Origin: a virus
Strand: one strand, 5' to 3'
Length of the DNA: 20,027 bases
Virus record (IMG/VR): IMGVR_UViG_3300025736_000271
Span: 1 to 20,027 of that record
The notes beneath the pieces are model-generated. The model did no database searches and had not been told where the DNA came from. It saw only the letters and a list, made by a program, of their open reading frames with translations. A program made the position numbers and the translations under genes. The stretch's first letter is position 1. Each line of letters opens with the position of its first letter. Shown here one piece after another: positions 1 through 7,001 of this stretch.

Positions 1-266
1 CTAAGCCACAGATGGTAGAAGCATTATCGGGGGCCATAGCAGGGCAATCTATATCGTGGCCACCATACAAAGAGATGGAAAAGGAGCTGCTCAATATGGA
101 GGGGAAGTCTCTCCCGAGTGGCATGATGCAGTACCGACACGCAAAGGGTTTCCACGACGACATACCGATGGCAATGGCATTAGCGTACTGGGGATACCTT
201 AAACTCGGCGGTTCAAAGGGAAGCAACATCTGGATCTCTGGGATAGAAGTCGGAGGTAGAAGGTAA
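1..266 (+). CDS. terL: Terminase large subunit, C-terminal end (5' part outside window)
   Basis: The reading frame is already open at the left edge (codons run from base 3), so this is the last 85 or so residues of a longer protein. The ATG at 12 is probably an internal methionine. The segment carries HDDIPMAMALAYWGYLKLGG at its end. This matches the C-terminal nuclease part of phage large terminases, where an Asp pair in a (H)DD-x-x-x-A context lies near the end of the RNase H-like fold. The large terminase cuts concatemeric phage DNA and pumps it through the portal with its N-terminal ATPase, which lies outside this window. Its place just upstream of the portal gene fits. The family assignment is good; the exact class (headful, cos) cannot be judged from this fragment. 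Confidence 0.85.
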   Translation, partial: KPQMVEALSGAIAGQSISWPPYKEMEKELLNMEGKSLPSGMMQYRHAKGFHDDIPMAMALAYWGYLKLGGSKGSNIWISGIEVGGRR

Positions 267-272
267 GCGGTA

Positions 273-323
273 ATGTCTTTAATGAAGGGGCAGTCTAACA
301 AAATGTCCGCTATACCTATTTAG
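273..323 (+). CDS. Possible 16-codon mini-ORF between terL and the next gene
   Basis: An ATG at 273 opens 16 codons (MSLMKGQSNKMSAIPI) ending in TAG at 321-323. AGAAGG at 258-263 lies nine bases upstream as a possible ribosome binding site. Its stop codon overlaps the strong SD of the following gene (AGGAGGAG, 322-329), so translating it would place terminating ribosomes on that site. This arrangement could couple or tune expression, or it could be chance. No function is recognised. Confidence 0.2.
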   Translation: MSLMKGQSNKMSAIPI

Positions 324-329
324 GAGGAG
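322..329 (+). promoter_or_regulatory. Very strong Shine-Dalgarno site for the 335-736 gene
   Basis: AGGAGGAG is a perfect match to the 16S rRNA anti-SD sequence, and seven bases separate AGGAGG from the ATG at 335. It is the best ribosome binding site for a normal gene start in the window, which suggests that the small protein it serves is made in large amounts. Confidence 0.8.
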
Positions 330-334
330 AATTT

Positions 335-736
335 ATGACAGCTACACAAGTCCCAAGTAAACTTGGGTGGGGCGGATCTGGTCTAAACGATAGCTTGAAG
401 ACTGTGCTTGACGGAATTGCTGAGGACACCAGTCTCGGCCATGTGAATATTTCTTTGGTTACCGGGGCTTCCGCAAGCTGCGACATAACCCTCACCGGGC
501 TTGCCGCAGATGATGTACTTATTGGCGCGGTAGTTATTCATGGGATGAACGCTGCAACACCAGTCTTTACGAGCGTGGCTGTTGTTCCAACGGCAGGGAT
601 TGCCCATTCTATGACTCTTGACGCAACGCCAGTTGCTAGGGTGTTATACCTTACGCTGGACATTGATACCAGTGATGCGCTGGTCTATATCCTCTGGAGC
701 AAGGCCGCGGATAAGAATATCATACCTGCGAGTTAA
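335..736 (+). CDS. Small beta-rich protein, possible capsid decoration or other abundant virion protein
   Basis: The protein has 133 residues. The start is fixed by the AGGAGGAG site seven bases upstream. No catalytic motif, signal peptide or membrane segment is seen. The sequence is rich in Thr, Ala, Val and Ile, with alternating hydrophobic strands from about residue 37 to 125 (for example CDITLTGLAADDVLIGAVVI and LYLTLDIDTSDALVYILWS). This is the look of a small beta-sandwich. It lies between the terminase and portal genes, which is not the usual place for a decoration protein (more often beside the major capsid gene). The strong SD and the composition suggest an abundant structural protein, and a capsid decoration protein is my best guess. 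A minor head or host-range protein is also possible. The role is inference only. Confidence 0.4.
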   Translation: MTATQVPSKLGWGGSGLNDSLKTVLDGIAEDTSLGHVNISLVTGASASCDITLTGLAADDVLIGAVVIHGMNAATPVFTSVAVVPTAGIAHSMTLDATPVARVLYLTLDIDTSDALVYILWSKAADKNIIPAS

Positions 737-738
737 AT

Positions 739-2205
739 ATGGAACTGCCCGGAGGTTTGGAACTAAAGGTTGTTGAGTCTGATGTATCAGTCGATAGGTT
801 AAGTAATACTCTCAAGAAAGCCGCATCAGGAATATCTGGTGTATCCCGATCAGCAATAGTACTACAGCTGAAGGGTAGCGGAACAGAGGTAATACCATGG
901 CCTTACGATGTAGACCCAGCAGATTTCGCCGTTCTGTACGACGAGGAGCCTACTCACCATGCGTGTGTTGATGTTAAAGCATCAGCTACCATGTCTAATG
1001 GCTATAAGTTTGTACATAATAGCGGGTTGCCTAAAAGTGTTCCTATGGCTATGCGTAGGGATTTTGAAGATCTTTTTCCCGATGGGCCTGAGCAACTTGT
1101 TTCTCGTGGGCAGAAAGACTTTGAGAGTCTAGGCAACGCCTGGGTCGAGGTAGTGAGGGATGGTACGGGGCGCGTAAAGAATGGCTTAGGTAGGGTTGTA
1201 CAGCTTAACCATATCCCGGCCTATACGATGTGGAGACTGAACCCAAATACAGCCTCCACTAATGGATCATATGTTCAGATATGCAACGGCACAGAGGTAT
1301 ACTTCCGTGAGTTCGGGTCTCAACCATTAGAGATAAACGGAGAGTGGGTGAACGAGGTTGTTCACCTCATAAACTACACTCCGTCTCATTACTTTTATGG
1401 GCTGCCTGCTATCTGGTCTGCTCTTTATGCGGCCATGTCCAACAGGCTAGATGGACAGAACTCAGTAGAGTACCAAGAAGATAAAGGCCTAGCTCGCTAC
1501 ATGCTTGTTATGGACGGGGCTCATACCATGGTTGATCCTAAAGACGAGGCCATGATAACTAACTATATGAACTCGCTAATGGAGAAGCGTAGCGTTAAGC
1601 TAATAATGGTTAGCACTCCAGCGGGGACAAACTCGAAGTTCCAGGCATTGCGTGAAGACCCGCACTTCGATCACTTATTGAATAACCGTAACGCTAATAG
1701 AGATGAGATATGTAGGGTTGAGCAAGTTCCTCCGAGGTTGATCGGAATCATCGCACAGGGCGCTTTAGGCTCTACAGGGGAAGGGGAGTCTCAGTTTGAT
1801 CTGTTCAAGCGATTAGTTGTTCGCCCAAGACAGAACAGATGGGAGAGATTGTTCTATAATGTCTTCTTCGCCAACGTCGATAAGCGAAAGCAGTGGGGCG
1901 TAGAGCTAAAAGAGGTAGACTTAGCAGACTTCCTGCGAAGACAGCAGGCGAATATTGGTTATGTTCGTTCTGGTGTGTTCTCTATCAACCAGGTTCTTGC
2001 CGATCTGGGAAGACCTCCTCTAAGTAGAGGCGGAGACGAGCACTTCATTATCTCTGGTGGTCAACCTGTAAAGATTGAGGACATAGGGAATGTGGACGTT
2101 CCGGCGGAGAGAAACGTAGTTGGGTCGAGAGAGGCCCTAGGCGGGCTGGACAGTGACGCCACATCTACAGATACATCGGTTAGGGGGGATACAGCTCATG
2201 TTTGA
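739..2205 (+). CDS. Portal protein
   Basis: The protein has 488 residues, normal for a phage portal. Portal forms the dodecameric ring at one vertex of the capsid, through which DNA enters and leaves and on which the neck is built. Segments typical of PBSX-type portals are visible: HHACVDVKASATMSNGYKF near residues 73-91, YGLPAIWSALYAAMSNRL in the middle, and VEQVPPRLIGI followed by a Gly/Glu-rich GALGSTGEGES loop near residues 330-350. The C-terminal stretch is polar. The ATG at 739 is two bases after the upstream stop. Only a weak purine stretch precedes it, so translation is probably coupled to the gene before. The 3' end overlaps the protease gene by eight bases. Position between terminase and prohead protease supports the call. 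Confidence 0.88.
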   Translation: MELPGGLELKVVESDVSVDRLSNTLKKAASGISGVSRSAIVLQLKGSGTEVIPWPYDVDPADFAVLYDEEPTHHACVDVKASATMSNGYKFVHNSGLPKSVPMAMRRDFEDLFPDGPEQLVSRGQKDFESLGNAWVEVVRDGTGRVKNGLGRVVQLNHIPAYTMWRLNPNTASTNGSYVQICNGTEVYFREFGSQPLEINGEWVNEVVHLINYTPSHYFYGLPAIWSALYAAMSNRLDGQNSVEYQEDKGLARYMLVMDGAHTMVDPKDEAMITNYMNSLMEKRSVKLIMVSTPAGTNSKFQALREDPHFDHLLNNRNANRDEICRVEQVPPRLIGIIAQGALGSTGEGESQFDLFKRLVVRPRQNRWERLFYNVFFANVDKRKQWGVELKEVDLADFLRRQQANIGYVRSGVFSINQVLADLGRPPLSRGGDEHFIISGGQPVKIEDIGNVDVPAERNVVGSREALGGLDSDATSTDTSVRGDTAHV

Positions 2206-3382
2206 GAAGGCGTTTAAGGGATCTGTTGTTATTCCAACCAAGTTCAAGAGTGACGGAGACCTTATCGTAGGGTATGCCAGCACTCCGCTAGTAGACCTCG
2301 GGGACGATAAATACAGAGACCAGATACCGTCTCACCTCTGGCTGAAGGCATTGACTACGTTCTTCGCCACTGGCGCTGAGATCAGTTTCATGCACCGAAA
2401 CATTGTAGCTGGGCAGACGGTAAAGATAGAGCTTGACGCAAACGGCCCGTTGCTTTACACTCGACCAACCAAGCAATACGTCAAGATGATGATTGCCGAA
2501 GGCGACCTGACAGGATACTCAATTGAATATACGGCTAACGATTGGGAGCTAAAGGATAACCCAGACCCATTTGATAGTCGCCCCGTCAGGGTGTTTAAGG
2601 ACTTTGACGTGTGGCGCGTGTCATACGTCGATAAACCGATGAACCCTGGATCTACATTTATAGGGGGTAAGAGCTTGAACTTTGATGATTTTCATTATAC
2701 GTTTGACACAGAGAAAGGGGAGGTAACCGTTGTTGCGAACTCGCTTGATGCGTTTGCTCAATTGACTGGAATGTTTTCTGATGGTCTTGGATTCCCCGAC
2801 GAGTTACCATTGGTTAAGGAAATATCTATCAAGATGGCGAGCGGCGATCCCGCTCATACGGACAAATCACACCGGACGACTAATCCGTTTACGAAAGCTA
2901 TTGATGCTCTAGTTGCGCTCGGTGCAAAGACACAGGAGGAAACTGTGAAAGACACAGAGTTAAAGGCTCAGATTGAGGCACTAACTGCTTCGGTTACCGA
3001 AGCCATGGAGAAGTTTACCAAGTTAGAGCTCACTGCGGCACAGATCACCGAGCTGAAAGAGCAGGTCACCGCGCTTGCGGCCCTGATGCCAAAAGCTCCC
3101 GCAGAGGGAGAGAAGAGCGTAGTGGAGCAGGTTGTGGCATTAGGCGAGAAGGTTGATGCTCTTTCTGTTCTTATGCCAAAAGCCCCCGCAGAGGGAGAGA
3201 AGAGTGTAACTGAGAGGATTGCAGCCCTAGAGGCAAGCACAGCCTCTACGGTAACAGACGAAGTAAGCGAACTAAAGGCTACTGTTGAGTCTATTGTAGC
3301 TCTACTGGAGTCCGAGAAGGGTAAGTCTACTTTCACGAAGCCAGTCCCTAACGTCAATACCGACAAATGGGGCGCGTACTAA
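2198..3382 (+). CDS. Prohead protease with C-terminal scaffold domain
   Basis: The protein has 394 residues. I choose ATG 2198 because AGGGGGGA (2182-2189) lies just before it. A possible ATG at 2153 lies inside the portal gene without such a site. Residues 1 to about 165 look like an XkdF/herpesvirus-assemblin type prohead protease: GYAST at 25-29, a likely catalytic His66 in SFMHRN, a likely catalytic Ser108 in LTGYSIEY, and YVDKPMNPGS at 143-152, the usual end of the protease core. A polar linker follows, and from about residue 250 there are heptad-like coiled-coil helices rich in Glu, Lys, Leu and Ala. This resembles scaffold proteins that guide capsid assembly and are then degraded by the protease. 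It lies directly upstream of the major capsid gene. The end carries a 29-residue repeat and an internal start, both listed separately. Confidence 0.82.
   Translation: MFEKAFKGSVVIPTKFKSDGDLIVGYASTPLVDLGDDKYRDQIPSHLWLKALTTFFATGAEISFMHRNIVAGQTVKIELDANGPLLYTRPTKQYVKMMIAEGDLTGYSIEYTANDWELKDNPDPFDSRPVRVFKDFDVWRVSYVDKPMNPGSTFIGGKSLNFDDFHYTFDTEKGEVTVVANSLDAFAQLTGMFSDGLGFPDELPLVKEISIKMASGDPAHTDKSHRTTNPFTKAIDALVALGAKTQEETVKDTELKAQIEALTASVTEAMEKFTKLELTAAQITELKEQVTALAALMPKAPAEGEKSVVEQVVALGEKVDALSVLMPKAPAEGEKSVTERIAALEASTASTVTDEVSELKATVESIVALLESEKGKSTFTKPVPNVNTDKWGAY
2934..2940 (+). promoter_or_regulatory. Internal Shine-Dalgarno site inside the protease gene
   Basis: AGGAGGA matches the anti-SD sequence perfectly and sits five bases, counted from AGGAGG, before a GTG codon at 2945 that is in frame with the protease gene. 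The site falls at the junction between the protease linker and the coiled-coil scaffold part. Glu-Glu codons can create AGGAGG-like sequence by chance (here within Thr-Gln-Glu-Glu), so function is inferred. Confidence 0.55.
2945..3382 (+). CDS. Probable separate scaffold protein from an internal GTG start
   Basis: In-frame translation from GTG 2945 gives 145 residues identical to the C-terminal part of the protease (residues 250-394). It starts MKDTELKAQIEALTASVTEA if GTG is read as Met. The product is almost entirely coiled coil, without the protease core. Lambda gives a precedent: scaffold Nu3 is made from an internal start within the protease gene C and shares its C-terminal sequence. What is seen is a perfect SD at ideal spacing located exactly at a domain boundary. 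That it is used is inference. If used, scaffold could be made in excess over protease, as capsid assembly usually needs. Confidence 0.5.
   Translation: MKDTELKAQIEALTASVTEAMEKFTKLELTAAQITELKEQVTALAALMPKAPAEGEKSVVEQVVALGEKVDALSVLMPKAPAEGEKSVTERIAALEASTASTVTDEVSELKATVESIVALLESEKGKSTFTKPVPNVNTDKWGAY
3065..3232 (+). repeat. Imperfect tandem repeat, 29-codon unit, in the scaffold region
   Basis: Two copies of a 29-residue unit lie 87 bases apart, covering protein residues 290-316 and 319-345. The core LMPKAPAEGEKSV is identical in both (3083-3121 and 3170-3208). Over these 39 bases only three differ, and all three are third-position silent changes. The flanks keep the pattern V-x-A-L-x-x before and V-x-E-x-x-x-A-L after the core. 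This suggests a fairly recent in-frame duplication that lengthened the coiled-coil scaffold, with the protein sequence kept under selection since. Confidence 0.85.
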
Positions 3383-3407
3383 TCTACAAGGAGGCTACAG
3401 AATAGCT

Positions 3408-4397
3408 ATGGATCGCAAAGACATCATGACCAAGTTCCTGTCTACTACAATTGGAACAGACGGTCTATTGAACGCTACGCAGGCACGTTTATTTATCGAC
3501 GAGTTTGTACAGACGGCTGAGTTAATGCCGTTGGTTACGCGACAGATAAAGACTGAGAGGTCGGGTACGTTCTACTCGATTGACATGAGTCAACCGGCAA
3601 CGGTTGCGGCTTCCGAGGGAACCGAGTACACCGACGAGACCGGAGAGGTCACTTACGACAAGTATGCGTACAATGTCGTGAAGCGTCGAACCCAGTTCGA
3701 GATGACGTGGGAAGATGAGGCATGGACGATTGAGGGTGCTGGCTTCAAGCAGCATATCGTCAACATGTGGCTTCAGCGTTGGGGTGTTGATACTGAGGCG
3801 CTTGGTCTCTTAGGTGAGGGGCCTGCTGCAATTCCAGCTCCAGTGACAGCATGGGAGAAACTCTATGCTATTAACGAGGGTTGGTTGCCACAGATTACTG
3901 TGGCTAATGGATGCCATATCATAGACGCCGATGGCGCAACGCCTACATTCGAGCTATTCGCCAAGGCGTTCAACAACGTTCCTAACAAGTATCTGCGATT
4001 TGCCAAGCGCAACTATCGCTGGATGACTTCTACTCACGTCATCAGCGACTATCGCAACTACCTATCTTCGAGGCAGACTGGGCTTGGTGATGCTATCATC
4101 AATGGCCGTATCGCTCTTTCCCCGCAGGGAGTTCCTTTTGCAGGAGCCAATGGAGAAGAGGGCTTTGCTGTATTCCCTGAAACATTGGGAACAACCGAAG
4201 ACCAGGGTGTTATTTTGCTCATGGATCCAAAGGCTCTAGTGTGGTTCGTCCACCGCGACATGAAGCTTCTTAATCGCTTCATCCAAGAGAAGGATAGTTT
4301 TAGGTATACTGGATACCACTACGATGACTTTATCGTAACCCAGTTCCCGTCTATCGTCCGCATCGACAACGTTGGGCGCGACACCACCTACGAGTAG
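3408..4397 (+). CDS. Major capsid protein (HK97-type fold)
   Basis: The protein has 329 residues, normal for a HK97-fold shell protein. AAGGAGG at 3388-3394 precedes the ATG, with a somewhat long 13-base spacer; Met7 at 3426 has no better site. After the N-terminal helix (NATQARLFIDEFVQTAELMP), residues about 60-110 form a charged extended arm (ASEGTEYTDETGEVTYDKYA then RRTQFEMTWEDEAW), as in the E-loop of this fold. The C-terminal part reads VILLMDPKALVWFVHRDMKL, then YHYDDFIVTQFPSIVRIDNV, the typical beta strands of the axial domain. The N-terminus is not preceded by a long delta domain. This fits with scaffolding supplied by the upstream gene. The order portal, protease/scaffold, capsid is standard. 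Several hundred copies per particle are expected. Confidence 0.87.
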   Translation: MDRKDIMTKFLSTTIGTDGLLNATQARLFIDEFVQTAELMPLVTRQIKTERSGTFYSIDMSQPATVAASEGTEYTDETGEVTYDKYAYNVVKRRTQFEMTWEDEAWTIEGAGFKQHIVNMWLQRWGVDTEALGLLGEGPAAIPAPVTAWEKLYAINEGWLPQITVANGCHIIDADGATPTFELFAKAFNNVPNKYLRFAKRNYRWMTSTHVISDYRNYLSSRQTGLGDAIINGRIALSPQGVPFAGANGEEGFAVFPETLGTTEDQGVILLMDPKALVWFVHRDMKLLNRFIQEKDSFRYTGYHYDDFIVTQFPSIVRIDNVGRDTTYE

Positions 4398-4400
4398 ACG

Positions 4401-4796
4401 ATGCAATGTCAATGGATTAAAGGTGATGGTGAGCAGTGTAAGCGTCGCGCAATAGTCGGCGAGTCGTATTGCTCAACACACCTGCGGATGGCTAAAGCAG
4501 CGGGGGATGAGACTATTGTTTCTCCCCCGCGCAGCGAGAAGGCGGAGGTTATTGTTGCTCCAACCAAGAAGGCAGTGGCGATAGTCCCCACAAACCCCAG
4601 CAAGAAAGTGGAGGTAGCGCAGATGGCGGTTGTTCATTCAAACAAACCAAAATCACTGAGATTCACCGGCAAAGGCACATACAGCATCCCTTCCGAGGGT
4701 GTTTACTTCTATGAGCGCGGACAAGTGTTGGTAGTTGATCATGACACTTGGGCTAGACTTTTGGAGGACCAGCCGGACGCCTTCGAGGAGGCGTAA
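4401..4796 (+). CDS. CCCH zinc-motif protein between capsid and connector genes
   Basis: The protein has 131 residues and starts three bases after the capsid stop, probably translated by coupling. Residues 3-27 hold Cys3, Cys13, Cys24 and His27 in the pattern C-x9-C-x10-C-x2-H (CQWIKGDGEQCKRRA, then YCSTH). This short zinc-binding signature is known from many phage and bacterial proteins of unknown role (similar to the DUF5763 type). A low-complexity Lys/Val/Pro linker of about 55 residues follows. Then comes a small globular end (LRFTGKGTYSIPSEGVYFYERGQVLVVDHDTWARLLED) that resembles short beta domains seen in Mu-like and related phages in this gene position. The position suggests a head or head-tail joining protein. 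Zinc binding is likely from the motif; whether the motif touches nucleic acid or only stabilises the fold is not known. Confidence 0.5.
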   Translation: MQCQWIKGDGEQCKRRAIVGESYCSTHLRMAKAAGDETIVSPPRSEKAEVIVAPTKKAVAIVPTNPSKKVEVAQMAVVHSNKPKSLRFTGKGTYSIPSEGVYFYERGQVLVVDHDTWARLLEDQPDAFEEA

Positions 4797-4798
4797 CA

Positions 4799-5422
4799 AT
4801 GCTCGTCACCGTTGCGGAGTTTAAGGACTCTATCTATTGGGACTCTAATAGAAATTGGACGGACGGGCAGGTTACCCAGGCTCTCTCTTATGCCGAAGAT
4901 CGCTTTTACCAGCGGACGAGGCGTAGGAAATATGGGTACTGGCTTGAGCCAGTAACGGATCAAGTCACGCTGCATGGGACCGGACTCCCCGTGATTCGAT
5001 GCTACTATCCGATTCTGGCGCTGTCCTCCGTCCTCTGTGACGATGTAGAGATTGTCGATGATATCAGGATAGACCACAGTCACTTCCTCTACAGAGCAAC
5101 GGTTGGCGAATATTTTGGAACACTCCCGGATTCAATACTAGAGACCGTGTATGCGAACGTTATTCTTACTGGGCAGTTCGGTGACCCAGAGACCAGTAAG
5201 GGCACTCCGCTAGTGTCTACTATTCCATGGGATGTGAAGGTATGCGTTATGCGCATGGCATCATTTCAGTTGTTAAAGGAACGTCAGCAGTTAGACCGCA
5301 CCCGTGATCGTGCTGGTGGAGTTCATACGCGCTACATTGATGTGGCAAATGATCCAATCATAGCTGACACTATAATGAATTGGACTGTACACGACATGTC
5401 GGGGATCTCTGATTTTAGATGA
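4799..5422 (+). CDS. Head-tail connector (adaptor) protein
   Basis: The protein has 207 residues and its start is set by GAGGAGG at 4785-4791. It begins MLVTVAEFKDSIYWDSNRNWTD, and the next part contains an Asp-Arg-Phe-Tyr helix (ALSYAEDRFYQRTRRRKYG) followed by beta segments. Helix-rich adaptors of this gp6/gp15-like type, placed right after the major capsid gene, attach as a ring beneath the portal and extend its channel. A later segment (DVKVCVMRMASFQLLKERQQ) is a good amphipathic helix, as in the C-terminal half of this family. Residues from about 175 are polar and may fold on docking. Its end overlaps the next gene as ATGA. The assignment comes from sequence look and position and is not certain in detail. 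Confidence 0.6.
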   Translation: MLVTVAEFKDSIYWDSNRNWTDGQVTQALSYAEDRFYQRTRRRKYGYWLEPVTDQVTLHGTGLPVIRCYYPILALSSVLCDDVEIVDDIRIDHSHFLYRATVGEYFGTLPDSILETVYANVILTGQFGDPETSKGTPLVSTIPWDVKVCVMRMASFQLLKERQQLDRTRDRAGGVHTRYIDVANDPIIADTIMNWTVHDMSGISDFR

Positions 5423-6375
5423 GTTACGTTCCTCTTAGCTCAAGTCTACAAACATCTACGAGGTGGACTAAGACCTCTGGTGGAAGCCTTCAAGCCGGTA
5501 GGCTCGTTATGAGGGGTGGGATGTTCTCTATATCACAAGGCGTTAGAGGCAACCCAATAAACTTTGACCTAGCGGCTGAGGTGTTAAAGAATCACGTCAG
5601 GCTAAACGGAAGAAACTTCGATCAGGCTCTCTTGGATATCGGAGCACAGATCAAGGACTACTGGATAGAGCTGCTCGAAGGCGGAGAGGGGACACCTGAT
5701 GGAAGGCCTCTCTCAGAGAACACCCATAAGGCTAGATCTGATCGCGGAAATCCACCTGAACCATTTCTCTTTGAGACTGGAGAGGTGATAAGGAACACGA
5801 ATGTCACCATTATCCACCACGGAGAGGGCGGGACATCGGCTGCAATAGCCATAGTCCCTGGATCTGGTAAGTCTCCTCACGGCGGAGCGCTTGCGCAATG
5901 GAATCTGTTGAGCGCACTGACGCAGGAAGGAATGGTTGTAAGAGCCAACCAGCTCACACCGGATGGCCTGGGAAGGCTGATGGGCTGGAGAGATAAACAC
6001 TTCGGTAACCCGCGCCCAAAGAAAGGCGGTGGGGGCGAGGACTGGATGACCTTATCTGAGGCCAGCAGGACGCCCGAGGGAGCAGGCGGGCACGGTTATG
6101 CACAGGATAGGCACGGCACATGGATGGAGACTGCTGCCAGTCAAGCGAATAGGCTTGGCGGCAAAACAGCTATAGGCGAGGGTGGTCCTATCATAAACAT
6201 TCCACCAAGGCCGTTATTCAACAAGACAATGGAAGAGAAGCTCAGCAAGATGGCGACCACTCTATTGCAACAAGTTTTCATGACCGATGCCATTATGACA
6301 GCAAAGGCTTTCTCCCAGGCCACTGTCGGAACAGTTGGTTTCCATAAAGCCGCCATACATAGGGGTGTTTCTTGA
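5419..6375 (+). CDS. Mu gpG-like virion morphogenesis / tail completion protein with an insertion
   Basis: The protein has 318 residues, about twice the usual size of the family. Its ATG overlaps the previous stop (ATGA), so translation is probably coupled. Residues 68-150 follow the phage virion morphogenesis (Mu gpG/P2 gpS-like) pattern: a helix ALLDIGAQIKDYWIELLEGG, then GRPLSENTHKARSD, then FLFETGEVIRNTN and strands. The closing signature of this family, I-P-x-R-P-(L/F), is present as NIPPRPLFNKTM at 260-271, followed by a final helix. Between them lies an additional stretch of about 105 residues (150-255), Gly-rich and polar. The N-terminal 45 residues are also extra. Proteins of this family join or finish the tail at the head-tail interface. 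The insertion has no recognised motif. Confidence 0.6.
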   Translation: MSYVPLSSSLQTSTRWTKTSGGSLQAGRLVMRGGMFSISQGVRGNPINFDLAAEVLKNHVRLNGRNFDQALLDIGAQIKDYWIELLEGGEGTPDGRPLSENTHKARSDRGNPPEPFLFETGEVIRNTNVTIIHHGEGGTSAAIAIVPGSGKSPHGGALAQWNLLSALTQEGMVVRANQLTPDGLGRLMGWRDKHFGNPRPKKGGGGEDWMTLSEASRTPEGAGGHGYAQDRHGTWMETAASQANRLGGKTAIGEGGPIINIPPRPLFNKTMEEKLSKMATTLLQQVFMTDAIMTAKAFSQATVGTVGFHKAAIHRGVS

Positions 6376-7001
6376 TAACATTAGAGAGCTTTAAGCTAAG
6401 CCTTGGCGACGCGCTAGACGCCGCTATGCTGGGTATCGGGTTCTCTGTCCCTAACGCACAATACACAGATATAGGAAGCATTGAAGAGGTTGACGAGCTT
6501 CCGGCGATCATATACACTTGGTCATTAACGCCAGAGCGCGACATGGTTTTAGATGTTGATGTTGAAAAAGATTACACCACCGACCCCGCTAAGCCGACAG
6601 CAACAGCTACGGAAAGGCTGCCGCACAAGATGGAGATCTCTGTCAGAGTGGCCTCTGAGGTTCTTTGGGAAGCAGATGCTATGCGTGATGGAATGCTGAC
6701 TGAGTTCGGGAATGCACCTTGCGCTGGGTTGCCTCTCTACTATGGGGGATTCTCAGACAAAGCCAATATGTTTAAGACTGGAATATTCCAATATCTGTTT
6801 ACGTACACCGCGCATATATTCCTTAACGGAAGATCCGAGACAGATCCTATAATGACAACGGTGAAGGTAGAGATTAGCAGCACAGCCGGAAGCGGCATAG
6901 AAGAGAACACGGAGGAAGAGGACGACGATGGCGACCCAGATGTTCCTACTGGAGCAGTCACAATATCAGAGGTAGTATGCGAAGTCCTAACTAGGCCATA
7001 A
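6372..7001 (+). CDS. Probable neck or tail-terminator protein, TTG start
   Basis: The protein has 209 residues. The only sensible start is TTG at 6372, which overlaps the previous TGA stop as TTGA. ATAGGGGTG at 6359-6367 provides an SD site. No ATG lies near, and the protein reads MITLESFKLSLGDALDAAML from this codon. An N-terminal helix, a long central beta-rich part (for example KMEISVRVASEVLWEADAMR, FQYLFTYTAHIFLNG) and a strongly acidic linker at about 177-190 (EENTEEEDDDGDPD) are visible. It ends in a short beta segment. The size, position between the morphogenesis protein and the sheath, and general shape fit tail terminator or neck proteins, which cap the tail tube before head joining. 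I do not recognise a specific family, so the role is inferred from context. Confidence 0.45.
   Translation: MITLESFKLSLGDALDAAMLGIGFSVPNAQYTDIGSIEEVDELPAIIYTWSLTPERDMVLDVDVEKDYTTDPAKPTATATERLPHKMEISVRVASEVLWEADAMRDGMLTEFGNAPCAGLPLYYGGFSDKANMFKTGIFQYLFTYTAHIFLNGRSETDPIMTTVKVEISSTAGSGIEENTEEEDDDGDPDVPTGAVTISEVVCEVLTRP

Noticed and set aside
266-311. AGCGG/CCGCT inverted repeat in the gap after terL
   Set aside because: The five-base arms are 36 bases apart with no inner pairing and no T-run. It is too weak to call a terminator.
2153-2197. Earlier ATG for the protease gene at 2153
   Set aside because: It would extend the protein by 15 residues into the portal gene without an SD. ATG 2198 has AGGGGGGA directly upstream.
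2968-3366. Antisense open frame of 132 codons opposite the scaffold region
   Set aside because: It shows the duplicated block only because it mirrors the repeat on the sense strand. It has no start signal and no known family.
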